Source of the DNA: Methylobacterium longum
GTDB lineage: Bacteria; Pseudomonadota; Alphaproteobacteria; Rhizobiales; Beijerinckiaceae
Assembly: GCF_022179385.1 (NCBI RefSeq)
Contig: NZ_BPQS01000038.1
Location: forward strand, 1-49,996
Direction of reading: 5' to 3'
DNA length: 49,996 nt
The notes under the pieces were generated by a model. The model searched no databases, was not told where the DNA came from, and saw only the letters and a list, made by a program, of their open reading frames with translations. The position numbers and the translations under genes were made by a program. Of this stretch, positions 26,720 through 37,659 are shown piece by piece; within the stretch, counting starts at the first letter, position 1, and the number at the start of each line of letters is the position of its first letter.

Positions 26720-26995
26720 ATGCGTGAGCTGGATTTCTGGATTGCTGGCGCATTCGTGATCATCCTGGCTTGGTCGTTATACGGCCTCCTCGCGTTCTCA
26801 CATTCCTACGTGATGTTTCTGCCGCTGGTGGAATCGCTGAAGTACGACGATGCGGGCAACACTCTGACCGGTGCGGCCTTGATCGCGGGCAGCTCTGCCT
26901 ACGCGGCAGCCGTGCTCATTCGGACGGTTTGGGCGATCCGGACTTGGCTGGTCAGGGTCCTGCGCGTCGCCGGCGCAGCGACCCCGCCGGCGTGA
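26720..26995 (+). CDS. Small two-helix membrane protein
   Basis: A 91-residue protein from ATG 26720 with a purine-rich GGGGGAATGGA upstream. TM1 is at ~7-27 (WIAGAFVIILAWSLYGLLAF), then a polar loop with an acidic patch (VESLKYDDAGNTLTG), TM2 at ~51-70 (GAALIAGSSAYAAAVLIRTV) and a basic, probably cytoplasmic tail (IRTWLVRVLRVAG). No family recognised. Composition, start and lower-GC upstream region support a real gene. The region 26996-27482 after it has nothing that I can support. Confidence 0.6.
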   Translation: MRELDFWIAGAFVIILAWSLYGLLAFSHSYVMFLPLVESLKYDDAGNTLTGAALIAGSSAYAAAVLIRTVWAIRTWLVRVLRVAGAATPPA

Positions 26996-27482
26996 GGCCG
27001 CGCCATCCAAGGCCACGACACGTGCGCGGAGCGGTGGGCCACACTGCGGCGAGGCGGGCTCGACCGAGCGGCGACGCGCCGCGAGCGCCACAAGCGCTTC
27101 AGTTCAGCCTCTGCGAGCCGGGGGTGTACCGGCCTCCGGTTCTGAGTTGGCTCTACCTTGAGGGCTCCAACTGCCGGGCGCCCAAGAGCGCTCCGTTTTT
27201 CCGGGTGACCTCTCCAAATCCAAGCATCACTTCCGATCAAGCGACGTCGTGCCGAATGACCGAGGTGCGCTGCCTCCGACGTTCGGCTACTGGGGTGATC
27301 CAATGATTCGCAAAAAGAACGAACCCGCATATGCTGTCCGAAGCGCCTGGAATCGTTCGGCCGACCGCAGGAATATCAGATCGGGACGTGACGAATGATC
27401 AGGATGCCATCATTCGTACGATCCAATAGGACTCGGTCGACTCTGAGAGTGACTGCTTCGCCGCGCTAATCGTATCTCGGCG
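26996..27482. other. Gap without a supported gene
   Basis: Only chance frames on both strands. The last part, 27430-27482, may hold unreadable upstream pieces of the methyltransferase remnant that follows. Confidence 0.35.
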
Positions 27483-27755
27483 CGAACGCGGGACGACCCG
27501 GTTCATCGTCTCGGCGTGCACTGCGACCTTGTGCTGCTCTCGGCCGTGTCATTGCACCTGCCGTCGCCTGAACGTCCGCGCGCCTTCCGCAAGCGGGCCA
27601 CGCGTCTCGAGCCCGGTGGCATCCTCGTCCTGACGGTGCGTCATGGCCCGAGCGAACCGGGACGCGCGATGTACCCGACCACCCTCGGAGGAATTGAGAC
27701 CCTTGCGCGTGATCACGGCCTGGCTGTCCTACGGGTCCCTGACGCCGGCGATTGA
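27483..27755 (+). pseudogene. C-terminal fragment of a class I SAM-dependent methyltransferase
   Basis: The readable part is CDLVLLSAVSLHLPSPERP, then AFRKRATRLEPGGILVLTVRHGP, ETLARDHGLAVLRVPDAGD and a stop. The order D-L-V-L-L-S, H-x-P-x-x-x-R, LxPGGxLVLTxRHGP and LARxHGLxVxR is the second half of a class I methyltransferase (motif IV onward). The SAM-binding GxGxG region that should precede it is missing, so this is a 5'-truncated remnant. It overlaps, on the other strand, the end of a decayed membrane-protein fragment. Confidence 0.55.
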
Positions 27756-27918
27756 CGGCGCGCACGGCGACAGTGAGCAGGGAGATCAACGCCTCAGCCA
27801 TCATCAGCCATTTCGCGCGGGGCGTCAGCGAGAACGTGTCGGTGGGCGAGAACCCAACTGCGCCAACGCGAGCGAAGGCCATACCGACGCGGCTCGCCGG
27901 TCCCCACGGTCCCGACGA
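27751..27918 (-). pseudogene. Fragment of an ion-channel-like membrane protein
   Basis: Read leftward, the frame gives SRVGMAFARVGAVGFSPTD, TFSLTPRAKWLMMAEALISL and LTVAVRAVNRR. The shape S/T-P-x-A-x-x-x-x-M-A-E-A followed by a hydrophobic helix resembles the end of the pore loop and last helix of two-TM potassium-channel-like proteins. No selectivity filter (TxGYG) is seen and the N-terminal part is replaced by a low-complexity repeat. It is a remnant at best, and the channel assignment is an inference. Confidence 0.35.
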
Positions 27919-27925
27919 CATCAGT

Positions 27926-27973
27926 GAGGCCAAGAGAGAGGCCAAGAGAGAGGCCAAGAGAGAGGCCAAGAGA
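27926..27973. repeat. Four perfect tandem copies of a 12-bp unit
   Basis: GAGGCCAAGAGA is repeated four times without a mismatch. The rightward frame 27752-28054 reads EAKR four times; the leftward frame reads LASL four times, running into the ion-channel-like remnant. Perfect copies point to a recent slippage expansion. Confidence 0.9.
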
Positions 27974-28309
27974 GGCGCCGCGCTCGGCACGCTGGCGCGG
28001 CGGCGAACGCTCAAGCGGACGGCCTATCTCAAGAGCGTGAGGCGGCAGAACTGAGGTCGGCTGCTGAGGCTACGCCAGGCGGAGCAGTAGGGGGCGGACC
28101 GAAGTATTTTCGCGGCGGCTCTCCGCCGGATTGATCGTCGGTACCCCGGTGCGCGACCGCGAACGCTACCAGCGTACCCACCCAGTCGGTTCATCACTGG
28201 TCACAGAAGTCGCGCGCGCAACAAGGCAGGATGCGGGCGCGTGCCCTGTTTGCGGGATGCGTCCCCACGCTCGCTATGGTCAAGCTTGCGGCAACCGGGG
28301 GGATGAGCC

Positions 28310-28969
28310 GTGACCAAGGGGCAACGGACCCGAGCCCCCGAGCGGGGCCGCCGATCCGATCTCGCGCGCGTCCTTCGCCGCAGCGTGGCCGTCAGCCTGA
28401 GCGCGGCTGCGCTGGCGGGCTGCGCGACTCTTGCCCAGCCGGGACCGGGCGGACGGCTGACGGGTAAGCTCATCGTGCAATGGGTAGGCGTGAACCAGTT
28501 TGCCTACCTGCCGGACCCGAAGGACCCGCTTACCTTCGTGACCACCGACAACCGAGTCATCATCCCGCAGCCGATGTACACCGATGGCGGCTCGATCCCG
28601 CCCATCCTCCAGCCCATCCCTGGCTTCTCGCCCTGGGGGTATGGACCGGCCTACATCGTGCACGACTGGCTGTTCGAGCAGCACCGCTGCGGCTATCCCG
28701 GCGCGGACCAGATCAGCTTCGATGACTCTGCGCGCATTCTGGGCGAGGTGATCGACACGCTGATGCGCGCGGGGATGGTTCCGCAAAATCCGCAGGCTCG
28801 CGGGCTGATCGAAGCGGGGGTGCGGACACCCTTCGCGCGTCGGTTGTGGAACGCACCTCCAACCGAGACAAACTGTCAGACGCCGGCCGTGGCGCGCCTG
28901 CGCCGGGCCGCCCCCGAGGGGCCGACCGTTGTCCAGATCGACTTCTCACGCCCGCGACGGTTCCGTTAG
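28310..28969 (+). CDS. DUF1353 lipoprotein
   Basis: A 219-residue protein with a GTG start at 28310 preceded by a G-rich RBS. After a basic N-terminus comes a lipoprotein signal (VAVSLSAAALAGCATL) with lipobox LAGC, so it is probably anchored to a membrane. The DUF1353 core follows: LTFVTTDNRVIIPQPMYTDG, GGSIPPILQPIPGFSPWGYG, and AYIVHDWLFEQHRC with the conserved His-Asp-Trp. The TDGGSIP...HDWL pattern defines the family, which is found in phages and bacteria and is of unknown function. The C-terminus (FARRLWNAPPTETNC, VVQIDFSRPRRFR) is hydrophilic. No phage genes are nearby. Confidence 0.8.
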   Translation: MTKGQRTRAPERGRRSDLARVLRRSVAVSLSAAALAGCATLAQPGPGGRLTGKLIVQWVGVNQFAYLPDPKDPLTFVTTDNRVIIPQPMYTDGGSIPPILQPIPGFSPWGYGPAYIVHDWLFEQHRCGYPGADQISFDDSARILGEVIDTLMRAGMVPQNPQARGLIEAGVRTPFARRLWNAPPTETNCQTPAVARLRRAAPEGPTVVQIDFSRPRRFR

Positions 28970-29346
28970 GTTCTGAACCGGATCAGCGTGGCCGTGCGGT
29001 GACTTCGGGAACCTGTCTCCGGCCTCGCGCAGAGTCGGTCAGCACGAGAAACCTGACCGGTTCCCAACGGCGGCGCTGGCGCGACAGCCGATCCTGACGT
29101 GGTGGCGAGCGGCTTGGGATGCCCACCCGGTGCCCTCCGGCACGCTGGCAATGCGGTCGAGGACTGGGTTACCGCTTTCGCGTCCTGGTCCTGAGGCTCA
29201 GCATTGCTCTGCCGTCGAAGCTCGCGACGCCGCGCAGCAGCAGGTCACGGTCACGGCGTTGCAACCAGACCTGCTGAGGCGTGGTCTTCAAGGGAAACGG
29301 CGTGGGTGCGCGTTCATCACGCCGAAGGCCGGGTCATCGGGCGGCT
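28970..29346. other. Gap without a supported gene
   Basis: Starts with a short palindrome right after the stop codon (GGTTC-T-GAACC at 28969-28979), too short for a clear terminator. No convincing coding frame. Confidence 0.3.
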
Positions 29347-29793
29347 CTAGGGCTTGCTCGCGGCCTTCTTCGACGGCTCGGCGGGTTTGATGCTTCCCGT
29401 CTCGGATACACGATCACGAGCCTGATCGAAGCGCTTCTTCGAAGCGGTCAACTCGCGCTGTGAACCGGCAAGCTGACCCTTCGCCGCGTCGCGGGCCGCA
29501 ACAGCTTGGCCGAGTTCCTCGCGGGCCGAGGCAAGTTTGCCTTGCCACACGCGAACGAGGTCGATGTTGGCCTGCTCCAATTCTTTCTGGCGGCCCACCA
29601 ACCCGTTTCGCTCCGTCTGAAGGAGGCCGACCTGAGTTGCGAGCTCCTTGTTGGCCGAAGATTTATTCGCGTAGGCTCCCCAACCCGCCAAGGCATAAAT
29701 CCCCAGGATGAGGGGTAGCAACTGAGCGCGTGTCGGCTTCCATGCAAAAAGCACCTGAAGTTTCCAGCGCAGCACGTCGAGCAGGCGAGGCAT
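29347..29793 (-). CDS. Membrane-anchored coiled-coil protein
   Basis: A 148-residue protein starting at ATG 29793 (MPRLLDVLRWKLQVLFAW). One transmembrane segment lies at ~24-42 (LLPLILGIYALAGWGAYA). From ~45 to ~130 there is a continuous coiled coil (NKELATQVGLLQTERNGLVG, KELEQANIDLVRVWQGKLAS, REELGQAVAARDAAKG, RELTASKKRFDQARDR), then a Lys/Pro/Ser tail. The type II-like topology would place the coil in the periplasm. It resembles the single-span coiled-coil spacers seen in phage lysis (Rz-like) or envelope modules, but no such neighbours are here. Function unknown. Confidence 0.6.
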   Translation of the reverse strand: MPRLLDVLRWKLQVLFAWKPTRAQLLPLILGIYALAGWGAYANKSSANKELATQVGLLQTERNGLVGRQKELEQANIDLVRVWQGKLASAREELGQAVAARDAAKGQLAGSQRELTASKKRFDQARDRVSETGSIKPAEPSKKAASKP

Positions 29794-30444
29794 GGACCCG
29801 TTGTCTCCCGTCGCAACAGCGCGGACCTCGTTGATCCGAGCGGCTGATCGATCAGATCCGCAACCGTGCCCAAGCAGCGTTAAGGCTTGCTTACGGCACG
29901 CATCACGGCGCGGCCGAAGGATGTTCGCGAGTCCGCCTTCGGATGGCCGCCGGCTCGGATGATCGGAGCTGTCGTCGCTATTGCTTCCGGAGGACCGTGG
30001 GCCGTCAGCGGTGAGGTCTGCCGCACTAAAAATCGTCCGGCGGGGTGCGCCGCAAGCCGCTTGCGAATGTGGGCTACCTTGTGGGGCGAGCGATCGGCGC
30101 TGTGCCAAGAACCGCTGATGCGATCACTTCAGCCAAGCAAGTGGCGGTGGGCGCAGTCGTTTGCGAACTCGTCTCGGGCGGATGTTCCCTGAAAACAGGG
30201 ACATTTGCCCCATTGAGAAGCTTTAGCCCCGCAGCTCATCGATGTTTGTCGCGAGCGTTCAGGAATTTACACGCATAAGTCCCTGAAAATCGGAACGGGG
30301 ATCTATCTCACAATAACAGCGATCAAGACGCGCACTTTAGGGAAGCTCGCAGTCGGCCTGTGGAAAAGCCGCCGGAGTCATTGAAACACCGAGTGGCGGT
30401 TATATCTTTGGGCCGCAAACGCTGCTCGACAGCAGGCCCTGTAA
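29794..30444. other. Gap without a supported gene; contains repeated TCCCTGAAAA motifs
   Basis: No convincing frame. TCCCTGAAAA occurs at 30186-30195, where it forms a 6-bp hairpin with CAGGGA at 30196-30201, and again at 30280-30289. The region 30260-30420 is AT-richer and could carry a promoter for the following truncated frame. Confidence 0.35.
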
Positions 30445-30795
30445 GCCATCTACGCCCTCCTATACGGCCCGGCGCACACGGCTCGTGAGCGCCTTGGTAA
30501 GCCGGTGCCGACCCAACTCGCCGCCAGCATCAGGCGCCTTCTCGAGGAAGACCTCGCACGTGCTCGCGCCAGCAGAGGTCAAAGCGACCCACCTGAAGCC
30601 GCGTTCTACGACGAGCTGCCTTCCGGGAAAGGCCACGAGGTCGCGTACGCGCCCTTCCGCGTCTTTAACCTCTTCATCGCGCACGAGCTGTCTCGCTTCG
30701 GATGCAAGCAGGGCGAGGTCGTTGAGTTCGTCGCCGCGATCTCGAACAAACTGCGAGTGAACTTGCTTCGCGAAAGTGGAGAGCTCTTTTCCTGA
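30445..30795 (+). pseudogene. Hypothetical protein truncated by an IS3-type end
   Basis: The open stretch reads AIYALLYGPAHTARERLGKP, then TQLAASIRRLLEEDLARARA, AAFYDELPSGKGHEVAYAPF and IAHELSRFGCKQGEVVEFVA. It looks like real helical protein sequence, but no family is recognised. The only start in the open part is GTG 30505; 5' of 30445 the frame is stopped, so the N-terminus may also be lost. The putative IS left end begins at 30758, so the last dozen residues are IS-derived. A truncated gene is the likeliest reading. Confidence 0.4.
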
Positions 30796-30810
30796 AGGAG
30801 GAGGGTTCCG

Positions 30811-31107
30811 ATGGCAGACCGGAAGCAGACCTTTACCCCTGAGTTTCGTGCTGAGGCGGTGCGACTGGCGCAGACGAGCGGGCGGTCTCGCCGGGAGATC
30901 GCCGCTGATCTCGGCGTCGGGCTCTCGACGCTGCGCAACTGGATCGACGGCCGGCGTGAGCGGGAGATGGACCACCCGCCGGCCGAGCGACAGGAAGACA
31001 TGTCTGCCGAACTCAAGCGGCTGCGCCGCGAGAACGAGGTGCTGCGCCAAGAACGGGAGATCCTAAAGCGAGCGACAGCTTTTTTCGCCAAGGAGGGAAG
31101 TCGATGA
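30811..31107 (+). CDS. IS3-family transposase OrfA
   Basis: A 98-residue protein with an N-terminal helix-turn-helix (FTPEFRAEAVRLAQTSGRS, REIAADLGVGLSTLRNWID) and a C-terminal leucine-zipper helix (AELKRLRRENEVLRQEREIL, KRATAFFAKE), the classic IS3 OrfA layout. AGGAGGAGGG lies upstream of ATG 30811. The stop overlaps the OrfB start (ATGA at 31104-31107), the arrangement used for programmed frameshifting or coupling. It binds the IS ends; without a full OrfB it cannot transpose. Confidence 0.85.
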   Translation: MADRKQTFTPEFRAEAVRLAQTSGRSRREIAADLGVGLSTLRNWIDGRREREMDHPPAERQEDMSAELKRLRRENEVLRQEREILKRATAFFAKEGSR

Positions 31108-31452
31108 GGTTCCGCCTCGTCGATGCGGCGAAGAAGGACTTCCCAGTCGCGCCTGTGCAAAGTCCTCGACGTCAGTCCAAGCGGCTACTTTGCCTGGAAG
31201 GACCGTCTAGCCTCGGCGCGGCAGCGCGAGGATCTCGTGCTGCTCGCTCACGTTCGCTCCGACTTCACGCTCTCGCACGAGACGTACGGCAGCCCCCCGC
31301 ATGACGCACGAGTTGCGCGAGCAGGGCTTGGCGGCAGGCCGGCGGCGCGTGGCCCGGCTGATGCGGGAGAACGGGCTCAAGGCCCGCCAGCCGCGCCGCT
31401 TCCGGCGCACGACGGACAGCGGCCACGCCTTCCCAGTCGCGCCCAACCACCT
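31104..31452 (+). pseudogene. IS3-family transposase OrfB, frameshifted and lacking the DDE domain
   Basis: The N-terminal HTH_21 part is readable in three frames: MRFRLVDAAKKDFPVA (from 31104), then LCKVLDVSPSGYFAWKDR to LSHETYGSP (after loss of one base near 31157), then MTHELREQGLAAGRRRVARL to HAFPVAPNHL (after one extra C in the C6 run at 31293-31298). The catalytic rve/DDE part is absent. The frame then reads straight into a DNA-methylase-like tail. It is non-functional. Confidence 0.7.
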
Positions 31453-31594
31453 CAGGGTCGAGTACGAGCCGCGCTACATCGACTTGATCATTGCCCGCTA
31501 CGAGGAGGTCACGGGGAAACAGGCTGTCCGGGAGGTCGAAGGATCGCAAGCGTCACCGACAGATGGAGACGCAAGCTGGACAGTTCCTGAGTAG
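31453..31594 (+). pseudogene. 3' end of a DNA modification methylase
   Basis: The segment directly after the transposase remnant reads RVEYEPRYIDLIIARYEEVT and GKQAVRE. The E-x-x-P-x-Y-x-x-x-x-x-x-R-(W/Y)-E-x-x-T-G-K pattern is the C-terminus of N4/N6-type DNA modification methylases (the ParB-methylase type found on alphaproteobacterial elements). Only about 30 codons remain, in frame with OrfB, so a deletion joined the two. The final residues up to the stop at 31594 are of unclear origin. Confidence 0.4.
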
Positions 31595-31996
31595 AAGCAG
31601 AAGCAAACGTCCGGCCGCAGTCATAGAGCGGATCTGCCGCTTTGCGCCCATCCCGGCCGTTCAGCCGTCCTTGATTGTATCCTGGAAGCAGACGTCGAGG
31701 GGTGAGTCTCGATCAATTGCCGAGAGGTATCCCTCACGAGCGATAGCGCGCCGGATTGTCGAGTGGGCCGCGTCGATGGCAGCGTGGCGGCGCAGAGCGT
31801 CTGCGGCTCGGCCGGCCTGTCCAACGCGTGGCGTGCGATGTGCCCGCGAGGTCGTCCACCTCGCCCGCTATCGCCTCCAAGCGCTCGCCGTCGGTCTCGC
31901 AGCGCGCTTCAGACCGGAGCTCCAGCAGCCGCGCGGTGGCTACTTCGATCCTTTCCCGGCGGATGTGCCCGAGGCGCCGTCTCCCTGCTTCATCCG
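31595..31996. other. Gap with possible coding remnant on the minus strand
   Basis: Reading leftward from 32000 to 31839 gives a helical, charged frame (GRRRLGHIRRERIEVATARL, then CETDGERLEAIAGEVDDLAG) without a start codon or recognised family. It looks like the tail of a lost gene. The rest shows only chance frames. Confidence 0.3.
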
Positions 31997-32328
31997 CTAC
32001 GGCCGGACGACCATCGGAAATCTGTCGGCAAGGATCGCGCAGAGCCCGTCATGGGAGCGGGTGACCCGCAATTCCTCGAACTCCGCCACCCCAGCCCGCA
32101 TCTCCTCCGCTCCCCCCACGGCTGCCGACGGCATCGAAGCAGGCGTGCGCCCGATCCACGATGACCGGATTGTAAGTGGTGAAGCCGCAGACGGCCGATA
32201 CTCTGCGAAGCATCCCATGCATCCTGAGGAAGGCGCTGCAGTCGAAGTCCGTGGCGGATGCGGCATGGCCACTCGACCTGATGGCCAGTACCACCAGCGA
32301 GGTTATCGCGCCGATCGCAAGGAGGGCC

Positions 32329-32336
<8 letters not shown>
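31997..32336 (-). pseudogene. Small exported protein with a homopolymer frameshift
   Basis: The start is ATG 32336, overlapping the CzcA-like stop (ATGGCTAG). The signal peptide is MARALLAIGAITSLVVLAI, followed by AASATDFDCSAFLRMHGMLR, VSAVCGFTTYNPVIVDRAHA and CFDAVGSRGG. The frame then drifts, while the next frame continues sensibly: AEEMRAGVAEFEELRVTRSH, then LCAILADRFPMVVRP and a stop at 31997. Dropping one base from the C6 run at 32112-32117 (G6 on the coding strand) restores a single protein of about 112 residues with conserved Cys residues. This is either a true frameshift or a homopolymer sequencing error. It is the third gene of the czc-like operon. Confidence 0.6.
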
Positions 32337-35466
<3,130 letters not shown>

Positions 35467-35473
35467 CGCCGCC

Positions 35474-36832
35474 TCAGTCCGTCGAGCCAAGGAGCGCGCG
35501 CATCAGGATTGCCTTGAGGCCGAAGCTGCCCTGCGTCGCCACCGTCTCGCCGGCCCCGATGCCCGAGCGCACCTCCACCCAGTCGACGCGCTGGACGCCG
35601 AGGGTCAGGTCCCGCTTCTCGAAGCGGTCGTCCCCGGTCCGCACGAAGGCGATGGGCCCCCCCTCGGCCTGCTGGATCGCGGCGGCCGGCACCGTGACGC
35701 CGTCGCGGCCGAGGTCGGCGGCGATCTCTACCGACACGAACATGTTGGCGCGCAGGACCCCGTCCGGGTTGGCGATCTCGATCCGGGCCGGAGCGGTGTT
35801 GGTCGCCGGGTCGATGGCGGCGTTGACCGAGCGCACCCGGCCCTCGAAGCGGGAATGCGCCGCGACCGGAGCCTCGATTGTCGCCGGGTCGCCCGCCTTC
35901 ACGGTGGCGATGTCGCGGCCGTAGAGATTGGCGAGTACCTGTATCCGCGAGGGATCGGCCACCGTGAAGGCGTCGCGGTTTGTGTCGACCACCTCGCCCA
36001 GGGTGATGCCTGCCGCCGTGACGACCCCATCGATGGGCGAGACGATGGCGCTGACGCCGGGGGACCCGCCGGGCGCGGGGGCCAAGCGTTCGTACTGGGC
36101 ACGATAGAGATCGACCTGCGACTTGGCCGACAGGGTGGCGGCATGGGCCTTGGCGAGTTCGACCTGGCGCCGGTCCACCTCCGCCTGGGCGACGCCGCCG
36201 ATCCTCACCAGGTCGCTGCCGCGCTTCAGGTTGATCTCGGCGACCTTCTCGGTGGCCTGCGCCTCTCCCAGGCTGGCCTGGGCGGCAGCGAGGCCGTTCC
36301 GAGCGTCAAGGACGCCGGAGGCATCGAGGGTGGCCAGCGTCTGTCCGGCGCTTACACGGTCGCCCGGCTGCACTGACAGGGAGAGGACCCTGCCTAACGT
36401 CCTTGGTTTCAGCCGCGTGACCCTGCGCTCGTCAAAGGCGACCATGCCGGGCGTCCGGACAAGCGACTCGATCCGGCGGCTTTCCGACGTCCCGAATTCC
36501 AACCCGAGTCGGCGCTGGCCGTCGGCATCGAGCCGGACGACGTTGTCTTCGACCGGCTCTCGGGGCGCTGCGGCATCCGCATCCGCGGCGGACTCGGGTG
36601 CGGTCGAGGCGGGGCCGAGAAAGCCGAGCAACGGCTCGACGTAGGGCGCGGCTTCATCCCCATAGCGCCATCCGCAAACCCCGACCGCGATGAGGCAAGG
36701 GACCGCGAGCCATGCCCGCCGCCTCAATGTGCTTGCGCGGACCGTGGTCTGAGGCGTTTTGTGGATCGGGTCCCGGTCGTTCGGCCCGTCATCCCCGTGC
36801 GTCGCCACGCCTCTTCCCGCCTCCGCCAGCAC
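35474..36832 (-). CDS. czcB: CzcB-type metal efflux adaptor (membrane-fusion protein)
   Basis: A 452-residue adaptor with a proposed GTG start at 36832; a second GTG eight codons in is possible. One anchor helix (AWLAVPCLIAVGVCGWRYG) follows a cytoplasmic tail. Then come EDNVVRLDADGQRRLGLEFG, typical of metal-RND adaptors, a lipoyl half (LGRVLSLSVQPGDRVSAGQT), a coiled-coil hairpin (NGLAAAQASLGEAQATEKVA), the second lipoyl half (SPIDGVVTAAGITLGEVVDT), a beta-barrel (RIEIANPDGVLRANMFVSVE) and the membrane-proximal end. It bridges the permease to an outer-membrane channel and may hand metal to it. It is first in the operon and divergent from the response regulator at 36973. Confidence 0.85.
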   Translation of the reverse strand: MLAEAGRGVATHGDDGPNDRDPIHKTPQTTVRASTLRRRAWLAVPCLIAVGVCGWRYGDEAAPYVEPLLGFLGPASTAPESAADADAAAPREPVEDNVVRLDADGQRRLGLEFGTSESRRIESLVRTPGMVAFDERRVTRLKPRTLGRVLSLSVQPGDRVSAGQTLATLDASGVLDARNGLAAAQASLGEAQATEKVAEINLKRGSDLVRIGGVAQAEVDRRQVELAKAHAATLSAKSQVDLYRAQYERLAPAPGGSPGVSAIVSPIDGVVTAAGITLGEVVDTNRDAFTVADPSRIQVLANLYGRDIATVKAGDPATIEAPVAAHSRFEGRVRSVNAAIDPATNTAPARIEIANPDGVLRANMFVSVEIAADLGRDGVTVPAAAIQQAEGGPIAFVRTGDDRFEKRDLTLGVQRVDWVEVRSGIGAGETVATQGSFGLKAILMRALLGSTD

Positions 36833-36852
36833 GATGTCGATCGCCCATCAGA

Positions 36853-36867
36853 TTAGACTTGTTCTAA
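36853..36867. promoter_or_regulatory. Candidate operator between the metal efflux operon and its two-component system
   Basis: TTAGA, five bases and TCTAA form an inverted repeat in the AT-richest part of the 140-base divergent gap. A TAAGATAT-like sequence partly overlapping it could be a -10 element. Binding by the adjacent OmpR-type regulator is an inference from position. Confidence 0.35.
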
Positions 36868-36972
36868 GATATAGGATGGCTCGTCGCCGGGGCGATTAAA
36901 TTCGCGTTCACAGTCGTGGTGCCGGACCCATGCCGAACCACATCACGTCCGAATAGCGCGACAGCTCCGGGG

Positions 36973-37659
36973 ATGGATCGAGTGGCGAGGCTGCTTCTGA
37001 TCGAGGATGACGCAGCGACGGCCGAGGAGGTCCTCGGCGACCTTCGCGGGCGGGGGCACGAGGTCGCGTGGGCCGCCACGGGGCCGGACGGTGCGACCGC
37101 CGCCCGTTCGGGGCCGTGGGATGCCATCATCCTGGACCGGATGCTTCCGGGCCTGGAGGGGCTCGCCTTGTTGCGCGACCTGCGTGGGGCCGGCAACCGG
37201 ACGCCGGCGCTGGTCCTAAGCGCGCTGGGCGACGTCGACGAGCGAATCCGCGGCCTCCGCGCCGGCGGTGACGACTACCTCGGCAAGCCCTTCGTCCTCG
37301 GCGAACTCGCAGCCCGGATCGAGGCATTGCTACGGCGTCCGACCGATACGCGTGAGACCGTGCTGCGGGTGGGGTCCCTGGAACTCGACCTCGTCGCCGG
37401 TAACGGTCGGAGGGGGCTTCGAAACCTCGACCTGCTACCGCGCGAGCTCAAGCTGCTCGAATACCTGATGCGTCGGCCGGGACAGGTCGTGACCCGAGCA
37501 ATGATGTTCGAGGAGGTCTGGAACTACCGTTTCGCGCCGAAGTCCAACCTCATCGATGTCCATGTCGGACGTCTGCGTAGGAAGCTCGAAGTCGAGGGCG
37601 AGCCAATTCTCATCCACAACGTCCGCGGAGAGGGATTCACCCTAACCCCGGATGCCTAG
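36973..37659 (+). CDS. OmpR-family response regulator (metal-responsive, CzcR/CusR-like)
   Basis: A 228-residue regulator. ATG 36973 is chosen because the receiver domain starts at once (RVARLLLIEDDAATAEEVLG). It has acidic residues Glu11/Asp12/Asp13, phospho-acceptor Asp55 (AIILDRMLPG) and Lys105 (DDYLGKPFVL). The winged-helix domain follows (LLPRELKLLEYLMRRPG, NLIDVHVGRLRRKLEV, IHNVRGEGFTL). It overlaps the kinase gene by 8 bases and is divergent from the czcBA-like operon, the usual arrangement for a two-component system controlling metal export. It is similar in organisation to the pair at 21472-23524. Confidence 0.9.
   Translation: MDRVARLLLIEDDAATAEEVLGDLRGRGHEVAWAATGPDGATAARSGPWDAIILDRMLPGLEGLALLRDLRGAGNRTPALVLSALGDVDERIRGLRAGGDDYLGKPFVLGELAARIEALLRRPTDTRETVLRVGSLELDLVAGNGRRGLRNLDLLPRELKLLEYLMRRPGQVVTRAMMFEEVWNYRFAPKSNLIDVHVGRLRRKLEVEGEPILIHNVRGEGFTLTPDA

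Larger units (their letters stand above)
30758..31452 (+). mobile_element. IS3-family element, 3'-truncated
   Basis: The left end is proposed at 30758 (TGAACTTGCTTC, then AGTGGAGAGC), because a closely similar terminal sequence (TGGACTTGCCTC, then AGTGGAGAGC) is found at the outer end of the IS3-family element at 49808, in the orientation expected of paired terminal repeats. OrfA is intact; OrfB carries two frameshifts and stops before the DDE catalytic domain at about 31452, where unrelated methylase sequence begins. No right inverted repeat is seen. Confidence 0.6.

Noticed and set aside
26446..27973. Tandem repeats considered as a CRISPR array
   Set aside because: The units are 12 or 15 bases, directly adjacent and without spacers; no cas gene is in the window.
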